Source: Streptomyces griseus
GTDB taxonomy: Bacteria; Actinomycetota; Actinomycetes; Streptomycetales; Streptomycetaceae
Assembly: GCF_001715295.1 (NCBI RefSeq)
Contig: NZ_MDKB01000004.1
Span: 466,788-530,787, forward strand
DNA: 64,000 bases
Reading direction: 5' to 3'
Both the position numbers and the translations under genes were made by a program. Under the pieces are notes generated by a model, which ran no database searches, was not told the origin of the DNA, and was given only the letters and a program-made list of their open reading frames with translations. This document shows positions 8,231-16,116 of this stretch, one piece after another (within the stretch, counting starts at the first letter, position 1; every line of letters begins with the position of its first letter).

Positions 8231-9070
8231 ATGCCGTTCGTCACCACGCAAGATGGCACCGAGATCTTCTACAAGGACTGGGGCCCGCGCGACGCCCAGC
8301 CCATCATGTTCCACCACGGTTGGCCGCTGTCCTCGGACGACTGGGACGCGCAGATGCTGTACTTCCTCTCCCACGGCTACCGCGTGATCGCCAGCGACCG
8401 TCGCGGACACGGGCGTTCCTCCGACATCGGCTCCGGTCACGACATGGATCACTACGCCAGCGACATCGACGCCGTCGTGCAGCACCTGGACCTGCGCAAC
8501 GTCGTACACATCGGCCACTCCACCGGCGGCGGACAGGTCGCGCGGTACGTGGCGAAGTTCGGCCAGCCCCAGGGCCGCGTCGCGAAGGCGGTACTCGTCG
8601 CGGCGGTACCCCCGCTGATGGTGCAGACCGCAGAGCACCCCGACGGTGTTCCCGTCTCGGTCTTCGACGGCTTCCGCGACGCACTGGCGGCCAACCGGGC
8701 AGAGTTCTTCCACGCCGTGGCCTCCGGCCCCTTCTACGGGTTCAACCGGGACGGCGTCCCGCTTTCGCAGCAGGTCGTGGACAACTGGTGGCGCCAGGGG
8801 ATGACGGGAAGCGCCCTTGCCCACTACGAGGGCATCAAGGCGTTCTCGGAAACCGACCAGACCGCAGACCTCAAGGCCATCACCGTGCCGGTGCTCGTCC
8901 TCCAGGGTGACGACGACCAGGTCGTCCCGTACCAGGAAGCCGCCCTCAAGCAGGCGGAGCTCCTGCAGAATGCGACCCTGAAGATCTACGAGGGCCTGTC
9001 GCACGGCATGCTCACCGTGAACGCCAGCGACATCAACCCTGACATCCTCGCGTTCGTCCAGCAGCCCTGA
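8231..9070 (+). CDS. Alpha/beta hydrolase, cofactor-free chloroperoxidase type
   Basis: A 279-aa cytosolic alpha/beta hydrolase close to the Streptomyces non-heme chloroperoxidases and arylesterases. Nucleophile S97 is in IGHSTGGG, the acid is D228 or D229 in QGDDDQVVP, and the base is H258 in GLSHGM; the oxyanion region is FHHGWPLSSDDW. AAGGAG at 8219-8224 fixes the ATG. The family forms peracids from carboxylic acids and H2O2 and can halogenate indirectly, but physiological roles are mostly ester hydrolysis. It is followed by the hairpin at 9078-9140, so it is probably monocistronic. Confidence 0.9.
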   Translation: MPFVTTQDGTEIFYKDWGPRDAQPIMFHHGWPLSSDDWDAQMLYFLSHGYRVIASDRRGHGRSSDIGSGHDMDHYASDIDAVVQHLDLRNVVHIGHSTGGGQVARYVAKFGQPQGRVAKAVLVAAVPPLMVQTAEHPDGVPVSVFDGFRDALAANRAEFFHAVASGPFYGFNRDGVPLSQQVVDNWWRQGMTGSALAHYEGIKAFSETDQTADLKAITVPVLVLQGDDDQVVPYQEAALKQAELLQNATLKIYEGLSHGMLTVNASDINPDILAFVQQP

Positions 9071-9077
9071 CCGTACT

Positions 9078-9140
9078 TGAGCCGAGACGTCCACGATCAT
9101 CACCCGCCAAGCGCCCGATGATCGTGAATGTCTCGGCTCA
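9078..9140. terminator. Long two-part hairpin downstream of the hydrolase
   Basis: TGAGCCGAGAC (9078-9088) pairs with GTCTCGGCTCA (9130-9140), and CACGATCAT (9092-9100) with ATGATCGTG (9118-9126), separated by 3-nt internal loops and a 17-nt loop. It starts 8 bp after the stop codon, so it is probably a terminator. Confidence 0.6.
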
Positions 9141-9413
9141 GCCTTCCCCCCTTGCCGACAGCGTGGAGGCCACGCGTTCGCGATGAGTCGGCATCTGCAA
9201 TCACACGCAGGATCAACAGCCCTCCCCGCTTCAAGCCGCCGGCGCACAAAAGCCTCCGGTGAACGATTCCCGATCGGGCAGCGCCCCAACGACACGCGTG
9301 GCCTCCGGTCAGGCTCGCGCTCCCGACTCCAACACCGGGGCGGCTCCGCGACCGAACTGCCCCGCCCTCCTCACCGATCTGCTGGACTCGCTCCCTCGAA
9401 GGGAACACCACTC

Positions 9414-9913
9414 ATGAACGCATCGCCCACCCTCAAAAGAACCTCCAGGCCGTCCTGGTGGACCTCATCGACCTGCACCTGCAGGGCAAGCAGGCCCACT
9501 GGAACATCCTCGGGACCAACTTCCGCGACCTCCACCTGCAGCTCGACGAGATCGTCGACGCCGCTCGTGAGTTCGCCGACGACACCGCCGAGCGCATGCG
9601 CGCGCTCTACGCAGTCCCGGACGGGCGATCCTCCACGGTCGCCGCCTCCAGCCACCTCGACCAGTTCCCCGAGGGCGAGATCACGACCCACGACGCCATC
9701 GACCAGATGACCCTGCGCCTCTACCAGGCAACCGGCACCATACGCGACGTCCACGACGAGGTCGACGAGGAAGACCCGACGACCGCCGACCTCCTCCACG
9801 GCTTTATCGGCCGCCTCGAGCAGCTCGCATGGATGGTCTCCGCCGAGAACCGCACGCCGAACACTTCCGCGCAGCCGAGCGCTGGCCCTGTCGAAGCCGG
9901 AGCAAGGTTGTAG
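9414..9913 (+). pseudogene. Dps-family ferritin with a one-base frameshift near its start
   Basis: From GTG 9458 the frame encodes a Dps core. Ferroxidase-centre elements are visible: QAHWNILG with the first His, LHLQLDE, and ADDTAERM. The N-terminal codons upstream also read as Dps (QKNLQAVLVDL) but contain no start. The only ATG with a ribosome-binding site (GAAGGGA before ATG 9414) lies one frame off. Adding one A to the AAAA run at 9435-9438 would join them as MNASPTLKKNLQAVLVDLID. Intact Dps proteins form 12-mers that oxidise and store iron and protect DNA. This gene is broken, misread, expressed by slippage on the A run, or started at GTG 9458. Confidence 0.72.
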
Positions 9914-10149
9914 ACGAAGCGACTCGTCAACCCAGGACGCCGGCCACAGGAACCCTGTCCACGCAGTCGATCGAGTAGACCGGAAGATCCGTTCGGAAAT
10001 CAGCGGTAGCGGAGCGCTCTTGATTGCAGTGACGTGCCGTTTTGCCTGGTCAGCGGGCACCGCGTTCCTGGTCATGCCTGCAGGTTTTGTCGGGCCCGGG
10101 CGCTGGAGAGGACAGAGTCGATCTCGTGGTGGGTGGGTGGGCGCCGGCG

Positions 10150-10315
10150 CGGCGCATGCGATCGCGCCGGTGTGTAGCAACGCCACGTCGGGCTTAAGCG
10201 GGATGTCGATCGGGTCCCAGGCGGTGAGGACATCGTAGGTGGCCGAGCCGTTGCCGGCGTCCACGTAGGCGAGGGCGACCGTGCTGCGGCCGGAGGTGCT
10301 GCGAAGGCGGTGCAC
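10150..10315 (-). pseudogene. PfkB-family sugar kinase fragment
   Basis: On the minus strand the stretch STVALAYVDAGNGSATYDVL and following resembles the region of PfkB carbohydrate kinases after the lid, ending in ALLHTGAIA. No start, anion-hole or GAGD motif is present, so only about 50 residues survive. It is joined in frame to an inverted Walker A segment at 10316-10378. Confidence 0.5.
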
Positions 10316-10378
10316 GGTCGGCTTGTCCAGGCCGGCGACAAGGTTCAGCAGCGTGGACTTGCCGCTGCCGGAAGGGAC
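10316..10378 (-). pseudogene. Inverted N-terminal piece of an ABC ATPase (Walker A)
   Basis: Read on the minus strand, this 63-bp segment gives VPSGSGKSTLLNLVAGLDKP, the P-loop of a MacB/LolD-type ABC ATPase. The rest of such a gene, beginning TFQFFNLLDDLTV, starts immediately to the right but on the plus strand. The segment therefore appears inverted relative to its own gene. Confidence 0.65.
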
Positions 10379-10805
10379 CTTTCAGTTCTTCAATCTTCTC
10401 GACGACCTCACCGTCACCGACAACATCCAGCTCCCGGCCCAGCTGGCCGGGACCAGTCGGCGCAAGGCCGCGGCCCGCGCGGGTGAGCTGATGGAGGTGC
10501 TGGGGATCCGGAAGCATGCCCGCGCCTACCCGGGCCGCCTGTCCGGAGGGGAACGCCAGCGGGTCGCGGTCGCCCGGGCGTTGGTCAACCGGCCCGCGCT
10601 GCTGCTCGCCGACGAGCCCACCGGTGCGCTCGACACCGCCTCGGGCCACGACGTCCGCAATCTGCTGATGGATCTGCACCGCGCCGGACAGACCATCGTG
10701 CTGGTGACACATGACCTGACGCTGGCGGAGGCGTGCGCGAGCCGCACGATCCACCTGGTCGACGGTCACGTCGCCCTCGACACGTACGTGCAGGCCGTCC
10801 GATGA
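10379..10805 (+). pseudogene. ABC transporter ATPase lacking its N-terminal third
   Basis: This is the C-terminal two thirds of a MacB-type ATPase: Q-loop FQFFNLLDD, signature LSGGERQRVAVARAL, Walker B LLLADEPTGALD and H-loop VLVTHD. Walker A is absent on this strand; sequence left of 10379 is antisense to other fragments. It cannot bind ATP normally. It overlaps the permease by ATGA at 10802-10805, so the two were one operon. A second intact ATPase elsewhere would be needed for transport. Confidence 0.78.
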
Positions 10806-13252
10806 GCCTGCTCGGTACCGGCGCGCTGGGCCGAGTCGTACGTTCCGGCGTCGGTCGACGGCGGGTGCAGACCGTGGTGATCGCCGTGGCCACGATGATG
10901 GCCGTGGCCTCGGCCGTGGTCGCCGGGTCGCTGATGGTCGCCGCGGCCGCGCCCTTCGACAAGGCATTCAAGAAGCAGCAGGGCTCACACATCACCGCGC
11001 AGTTCGATCCGGCCAAGGCGAGTACGGCGCAGCTGGCGAAGACCGGGAAGCTGCCCGGCGTCACCGCGAGCGCGGGACCGTACCCGTCCACGGCGATCCG
11101 CCCGGTGGACCGGTCGGGCTTCCACCTGCCGACGCTGACCCTGGTCGGGCGGTCCGTTCCGGACGGCGCCGTGGACCGGGTGGTTCTGAAGTCCGGCCGG
11201 TGGTCGCAGAAGCCCGGCGAGATCGTGCTCGACGCGTCGTTCGAGGGGCCCGTCCTCGGGGTCGGCACCCCCATGAGGACGTCGAGCGCCAAGGACGCCC
11301 CGACCCTTTCGATCGTCGGCTTCGCCGTGTCGGTCAGCAAGTCCGCCGAGGCCTGGGCAGCCCCCGCGCAGATCCACGCGCTGGCTTCGAAGGGCAACCC
11401 GGTCTCGAGTCAGATGCTCTACCGCTTCGACTCCGCGAGCACGAAGCAGCAGATCCTCGCCGACCGGAAGAAGCTCGCCGCGTCCGTGGGATCCGGAGCG
11501 CTCCTCGGGACCGAGTCCTGGCTGGACACCAAGCGCGCCGCTGATCAGGGTGCGGCGGCGACCGTCCCGTTCGTGATGGCTTTCGGCGCGCTCGGCATCG
11601 TGATGTCGGTGATCATCGTCAGCAGTGTGATCAGTGGCGCGGTCGGCACCAGCCTGCGCAGGATCGGCATTCTCAAGGCGATCGGCTTCACTCCGCGCGA
11701 GGTCGTACGCGCCTACGTGGCCCAGGCGCTGATCCCAGCCGTCGTCGGCATCGCCCTGGGTGTCGTCCTGGGCAACGTCCTGGCAGTGCCGCTGCTGGCC
11801 GACACCGAGTCGGTGTACGGCGGCGTCTCGCTCTCGGTGGCCTGGTGGGTGGACGTCGCAGTGCCGGCCGCCGCCCTGGTCGTCGTATGGCTCGCGGCGC
11901 TGATTCCCGCGCTGCGGGCCGGAAGGCTGCGTACGATCGAGGCCATCGCGGTCGGCCGGGCACCGCGCACGGGGCGCGGCCAGTGGGCGCACCGGGCGAT
12001 GGGGACGCTGCCGCTGCCGCGACCGGTGACCTACGGTCTCGCCACCCCCTGCACGCATCCGGTCCGTACCCTCGCGATGCTGCTCGCGGTGGCGTTCGGC
12101 ACCGTCGCGGCGACGTTCGCGGTGGGGCTGACCTCGTCCCTGAACGCGATCGGCACCTCACAGAACCCCGAGAACCGTGCCGCGGTCACGGTCACCACGA
12201 CCAAGGCGATCGACGTCGCTCCCCCACCGCCGCCTCCTGCGGGGGGCGACGCGGGAGATCCGCCTTCCCCTGGCGGCAGCGAGTCGGGCCCGCCTCCCGT
12301 GGAGAACAGAGCGGCGAGCACGTCCAAGAAGCCCAAGGTCGCCGACCCGGCGAAGGTGCGGTCCGCTGTCACGTCGCAGCCGGGCATGAAGTCGGACTAC
12401 GGCAAAGCCCAGACCGAGGTCGCCGTGGCCGGGGTCTCAGCATCGATCCAGGCCAGCCTCTACGAGGGCGATTCGCATCCCGGCAGCTACGACATGCTCT
12501 CCGGGCACTGGATCACGGGTAAGGGGCAGGTCGTGGTGCCCTCACGCTTCCTGGAAAGGACCGGCACCAAGCTCGGTGACACGGTGAGGGTGACCTACCA
12601 GAAGGAGACCGCGAACCTGCGGATCGTGGGCGAGTCCTTCGACACGTCGGGCAGCCAACTGGAGATCCACGCGGACATGGCCGACTTCACGTCGGCCGAG
12701 CCCAGCACCTTCCTCGTCGAGACGAAGTCCGGTGTCTCCGCCGAGGAGTACGCCCAGAAGGTCGCCGCGGTCGTACAGCCGCTGGGGGGCGACGCCACGA
12801 CCGGCTCCGAGTCGGGGCAGGACGGCGTCATCCTCGTCATGGCCGCAATGGCGGTGCTGCTCACCCTCATGCTGATCACCGTGGCCGGTCTCGGCGTACT
12901 CAACTCCGTGGTCCTCGACACCCGGGAACGCATCCACGACCTGGGCGTCTGCAAGGCGATCGGCATGACGCCGCGGCAGACCATGAGCCTCGTACTCGCC
13001 TCGGTGACCGCGATCGGCGTGATTGGCGCGCTGATCGGCGTGCCGGCGGGGTACGCGCTGCACGGCCTCGTCATGCCGGTGATGGGGCGTGCCGTAGGCA
13101 CCAGTCTGCCGTCGCCTGTCCTCGGTGTGTACGAGCCTGTCCAGCTGCTCCTGCTGGGGCTGGGCGGGGTCTTGATCGCGGTACTGGGCGCGCTGATCCC
13201 GGCCGGCTGGGCGGCCAGGGCGCGTACAGCCACGGCGCTGCGCACCGAGTAG
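10802..13252 (+). CDS. FtsX/MacB-type ABC transporter permease
   Basis: An 816-aa membrane protein made of two FtsX-like permease halves. The first transmembrane helix is at residues 22-48. A periplasm-facing domain and three helices follow, from VPFVMAFGALGIVMSVIIVS to VAVPAAALVVVWLAALIPAL. A Pro-rich linker (APPPPPPAGG, near 12218) comes next, then the second unit with helices at about 12820-12900, 13000-13060 and 13130-13210. Each half has a coupling segment: LRRIGILKAIGFTPREVV and IHDLGVCKAIGMTPRQTM. ATG 12 of the overlap ATGA at 10802 is used. Such permeases export peptides, lipids or antibiotics. The partner ATPase upstream is broken, so function is doubtful although this frame is intact. 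Confidence 0.88.
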   Translation: MSLLGTGALGRVVRSGVGRRRVQTVVIAVATMMAVASAVVAGSLMVAAAAPFDKAFKKQQGSHITAQFDPAKASTAQLAKTGKLPGVTASAGPYPSTAIRPVDRSGFHLPTLTLVGRSVPDGAVDRVVLKSGRWSQKPGEIVLDASFEGPVLGVGTPMRTSSAKDAPTLSIVGFAVSVSKSAEAWAAPAQIHALASKGNPVSSQMLYRFDSASTKQQILADRKKLAASVGSGALLGTESWLDTKRAADQGAAATVPFVMAFGALGIVMSVIIVSSVISGAVGTSLRRIGILKAIGFTPREVVRAYVAQALIPAVVGIALGVVLGNVLAVPLLADTESVYGGVSLSVAWWVDVAVPAAALVVVWLAALIPALRAGRLRTIEAIAVGRAPRTGRGQWAHRAMGTLPLPRPVTYGLATPCTHPVRTLAMLLAVAFGTVAATFAVGLTSSLNAIGTSQNPENRAAVTVTTTKAIDVAPPPPPPAGGDAGDPPSPGGSESGPPPVENRAASTSKKPKVADPAKVRSAVTSQPGMKSDYGKAQTEVAVAGVSASIQASLYEGDSHPGSYDMLSGHWITGKGQVVVPSRFLERTGTKLGDTVRVTYQKETANLRIVGESFDTSGSQLEIHADMADFTSAEPSTFLVETKSGVSAEEYAQKVAAVVQPLGGDATTGSESGQDGVILVMAAMAVLLTLMLITVAGLGVLNSVVLDTRERIHDLGVCKAIGMTPRQTMSLVLASVTAIGVIGALIGVPAGYALHGLVMPVMGRAVGTSLPSPVLGVYEPVQLLLLGLGGVLIAVLGALIPAGWAARARTATALRTE

Positions 13253-13350
13253 CGCGGTGCCTACGGTTCGGGATCTATCGAGCATCCCCTCGAATGTGGT
13301 TCTGCTGTGCGGACGTGAGGGGAGGGGACTGTCAGCGCATGACGCGGGCC

Positions 13351-13368
13351 AGGCCTGGCGCCAGGCCT
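13351..13368. terminator. Bidirectional terminator
   Basis: AGGCCTGGCGCCAGGCCT is a perfect 18-bp palindrome followed on the plus strand by TTTT. It lies between the convergent permease and dienelactone-hydrolase-like genes. Confidence 0.7.
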
Positions 13369-13378
13369 TTTGCCTGGC

Positions 13379-14116
13379 TCATGCCCTCAGATTCTCCGTC
13401 ACGGGCAGGCACTCGGCGAGCAGGTCGACGACGTCGCGCCAGGCTCGCTGCGCGTGCTGTGGGTGGTAGCCGACGCCAGGGACCACGGGGTGGTCGACCG
13501 GCGGGTGGTGGAAGGCGTGCAAGGCGCCGCCGTAGACCATGAGGCGCCAGTCGACGCCCGCGGCCTGCATCTCAGCGGTGAACGCGTTTCGTTGCGCGGG
13601 CGGCATGATCGGGTCCTCCGATCCGACCCCGGCCCACACCGGGCAGCGGATGCGCGCCGCCTCGCCCGGCCGGCCCGTGGTAGTTGCGTTGACTGTCCCG
13701 ATCGCGCGCAGGTTGACGCCGCTTCGCCCAAGTTCCAGCGCGATGGCGCCCCCGGTGCCGTAGCCGATGGCGGCGATCCGGTCGGGGTCGGTCCGGGGCT
13801 CGGTGCGCAACTCGTCGAGTGCCGCATGGCCGATGCGCCGCATCCGGTCGGGATCAGCGAGCAGTGGCATGCAACGGGCCAGCATCTCCTCGGGGTCACC
13901 CACATAGCGCCCGCCGTGAAGGTCGAAGGCCAGCACTCCATATCCCAGCTCGGCGAGAGCATCGGCTCGGCGGCGCTCGACGTCACTGAGCCCCATGCCC
14001 TCCGGTCCGAGCAACACCGCGGGCCGACGGTCGACACCGGCCGGGAGCGCGAGGTGCCCGATCATCGTCAAACCGTCCGCCGGGTACTCGACCGTACGCG
14101 TCGTAATCGCCGTCAT
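13379..14116 (-). CDS. Dienelactone hydrolase-like protein with altered nucleophile elbow
   Basis: A 245-aa alpha/beta-hydrolase fold protein of the dienelactone hydrolase family. The acid and base regions are visible (GSEDPIMPP and GALHAFHHP). The nucleophile elbow, normally G-x-C/S-x-G, reads AIGYGTGGAIAL, so Gly stands where Cys or Ser is expected and Thr follows. The overall length and fold match active relatives. It may be non-catalytic or use another residue. A strong hairpin lies directly upstream (14146-14188). No operon partner is apparent. Confidence 0.78.
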   Translation of the reverse strand: MTAITTRTVEYPADGLTMIGHLALPAGVDRRPAVLLGPEGMGLSDVERRRADALAELGYGVLAFDLHGGRYVGDPEEMLARCMPLLADPDRMRRIGHAALDELRTEPRTDPDRIAAIGYGTGGAIALELGRSGVNLRAIGTVNATTTGRPGEAARIRCPVWAGVGSEDPIMPPAQRNAFTAEMQAAGVDWRLMVYGGALHAFHHPPVDHPVVPGVGYHPQHAQRAWRDVVDLLAECLPVTENLRA

Positions 14117-14145
14117 GAGACTGGACTGTAGTGATCGTCGAGTCC

Positions 14146-14188
14146 GGCCCGGCCGGTCGTCTGCCGTTGGCAGAAGACCGGCCGGGCC
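14146..14188. repeat. Long perfect hairpin next to IS remnant
   Basis: GGCCCGGCCGGTC (14146-14158) pairs perfectly with GACCGGCCGGGCC (14176-14188), and inside it TCTGCC pairs with GGCAGA. It is only 30 bp upstream of the hydrolase start on the minus strand and 45 bp left of the transposase remnant. It could be an old terminator or a transposon-end structure. Confidence 0.55.
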
Positions 14189-14232
14189 CTCTGAAATGCG
14201 CGGGCCGAGCCCTCAGGACTTCAAGATCGTGC

Positions 14233-14592
14233 CGACGAGAGAGAACCGGTGCAGTTCTGGCTGTCGAACCTGCCCTCCGGCATGCCGCTGACCACCCTGG
14301 TGCAGCTGGCCAAACTCCGCTGGCGCATCGAACACGACTACCGCGAGATGAAACAGGCCCTGGGCCTGACCCATTTCGAGGGCCGCACCTTCCCCGGCTG
14401 GCACCACCACGTCACCCTCGTCTCCGCCGCCCACGCCTTTTGCACCCTGCAACGACTGGCCCGTCACCCAAAAGACACGGCGCCGGCCTGAGCCTCTACC
14501 AAGCCGTCCGCGAGCTACAGACACTCCTCGCCACCTGGACCGGCGCCTGCCCCACCTGCCACCGCGACATACCCACACCCCTACAAACCTGA
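14233..14592 (+). pseudogene. IS701-family transposase, C-terminal fragment
   Basis: The reading starts near VQFWLSNLPSG and continues LAKLRWRIEHDYREMKQALG and HFEGRTFPGWHHHVTLV, the conserved C-terminal part of IS701-type DDE transposases with its catalytic Glu in EHDYREMK. The frame breaks at about 14485 (one G missing) and continues GLSLYQAVRELQTLLATWTG to TGA 14592. The upstream two thirds are absent. Confidence 0.78.
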
Positions 14593-14605
14593 CCAAGCCC
14601 TCCTA

Positions 14606-14760
14606 AGGGCTGTCCCGCAATTCCCGGTGGATCAGCGTGCGGCGTCAGATACGGTGCATCGCAAGGCGGAGGGACGTCCGCATACTGGATGTATGGGGAC
14701 GTTCCGACAAAGGTGCCGTAGCTGTCGTCGCACGCCCGCCGGGAATTGCGGGACAGCCCT
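14606..14760 (-). mobile_element. MITE copy A (155 bp)
   Basis: Terminal inverted repeats AGGGCTGTCCCGCAATTCCC and its complement bound a 155-bp non-coding element, flanked by TA on both sides (14604-14605 and 14761-14762), as expected for IS630/Tc1-mariner-type TA targeting. It is inverted relative to copies B and C and lacks 7 internal bp they share. Confidence 0.85.
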
Positions 14761-14762
14761 TA

Positions 14763-15104
14763 GCCGTCAGTCCCGGCACCCCGTGATCAGCCCTGGCTCC
14801 AGCGACATCTCTCCCGACCCTCCCAGCCACAACCGCAACCACCATGGGGACCAACGACTCGGCCTGCTCGAATCACGCATTCCTCAGCAGAGCCCTTCAC
14901 ACGGGAATTCCCTCCGAAGAGTGGGAGGGCCCCACAGGCCCAGCAGGAGACGGCCGCCGACGAGGAGCCGGCGGGTGCTGCGTGCTCTTTGGAATGGCGT
15001 CGCCAATACCGCTCTAAGGCCCGGAGAAGCCCGATACCTCAGGGGTATCGGGCCTTCGGATCAGGTATTGGACACCCGGGTACTGGCGCCAGAGAATAGC
15101 CAGC
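14763..15104. other. Intergenic region with nested inverted repeats
   Basis: No gene is seen in these 340 bp. GCCCGATACC (15029-15038) and GGTATCGGGC (15044-15053) form a perfect 10-bp stem with a 5-nt loop. An outer pair, CCAATACC (15003-15010) and GGTATTGG (15064-15071), encloses it. It lies about 35-100 bp upstream of the metallo-beta-lactamase gene and could be a terminator or a regulatory leader. Confidence 0.5.
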
Positions 15105-15944
15105 ATGTCACCTCTTCCCATGCCATCTTCCTGGGCGGGTCCCCTCCCCGAGGCTGCGCCGCCATCTGACATGGCTGTCTACCAGTTGCCTACGGGGACC
15201 TACGAAACCAGGGCGGTCTTCGCATTCAAAGGCGGCTCATTCCACGAAAAGCGCAATTTCGCCGCAACGTCGGTCTTGGTGCAGCACCCCAAGGGTGACC
15301 TACTGATCGATGCGGGCTTCGGCTCCCAGGTTGCGGCGCACATGCAGACTCTCCCCCGGATGGAGCGCGCTCCTCACCGGTTGACCCGGACCGTGAGCGA
15401 GCAATTGAAAGCCAGCGGCTACGACCACGGCAGGCTCCGTGGTGTGCTGGTAACGCATTCTCACTGGGACCACGTGAGCGGTCTCGACGATCTCCAGCTT
15501 CCCATCTGGATCAATGACGACGAACTGCAATATGCGGGTGAAGGTAAGGGAGGAAGAGTTTTCCGCGAGGTTTCCGAAAGTCGCAGGTTGCACCGATATC
15601 AGTTCAAGACGGCATCCTATCTTGGATTTTCGTCGACCTTTGACGTTTATGACGACGGCTCCGTAGTTGTCGCCGCCGCCGGTGGCCACACGAATGGCTC
15701 CGTAATCGTCTTCGTCACTTTGCCGACCGGTAAGCGGTACGCCTTCATCGGCGATTTGACCTGGCAACTCGATGCCATCCGCCGTCGTGCCGAGCGGCCC
15801 CTCCTGATGCGCATGCTCGCCGACACCGATCCCCAACTGGTGCGCGAGGACATGCTTCGCATGATCGCACTCGCGGACGCCATGCACATCGTCCCGTCGC
15901 ACGACGTCTCTGCCTACGACGGGATCCCGAAGCTGCTCAACTGA
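15105..15944 (+). CDS. Metallo-beta-lactamase-fold hydrolase, lactonase-like
   Basis: A protein of up to 279 aa with the metal-binding motif H118-S-H120-W-D122-H123 in THSHWDHVSG, the later ligand in GGHTNGSVIVF, a bridging Asp in IGDLTW and a final His in PSHD. The layout resembles N-acyl homoserine lactonases and related quorum-quenching or lactone hydrolases, but substrate cannot be read from motifs. The start is ATG 15105 or ATG 15171 (MAVYQLPTGTY); neither has a strong ribosome-binding site. Codons are richer in A/T third positions than neighbours (for example TTT, GTT, TAT), and it sits between a MITE and transposase debris, so horizontal acquisition is likely. Confidence 0.8.
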   Translation: MSPLPMPSSWAGPLPEAAPPSDMAVYQLPTGTYETRAVFAFKGGSFHEKRNFAATSVLVQHPKGDLLIDAGFGSQVAAHMQTLPRMERAPHRLTRTVSEQLKASGYDHGRLRGVLVTHSHWDHVSGLDDLQLPIWINDDELQYAGEGKGGRVFREVSESRRLHRYQFKTASYLGFSSTFDVYDDGSVVVAAAGGHTNGSVIVFVTLPTGKRYAFIGDLTWQLDAIRRRAERPLLMRMLADTDPQLVREDMLRMIALADAMHIVPSHDVSAYDGIPKLLN

Positions 15945-16116
15945 TCAACACCAACCCCGACTCACCGGCGCTCAATGGCGTCTGAGTTGTTCAACGTCAA
16001 CGTCCGGACCCGGAGCCCACCAGGTTTCATGGCGGGCAAGCAAGAGATGGCGACCTCGTCCGCAGCCAGACCGCGATCACGCCGTGACGGAACAGATGCG
16101 GCCGAGAGCCCGTACA

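Noticed and set aside
9061..9140. Treating the hairpin after the hydrolase as an integration attachment site
   Set aside because: There is no tRNA gene, integrase or direct repeat nearby, and its place right after a stop codon fits a terminator.
10281..10378. Taking the ABC ATPase frame back to GTG 10281
   Set aside because: Those codons are antisense to the sugar-kinase and Walker A pieces and do not encode ATPase sequence.
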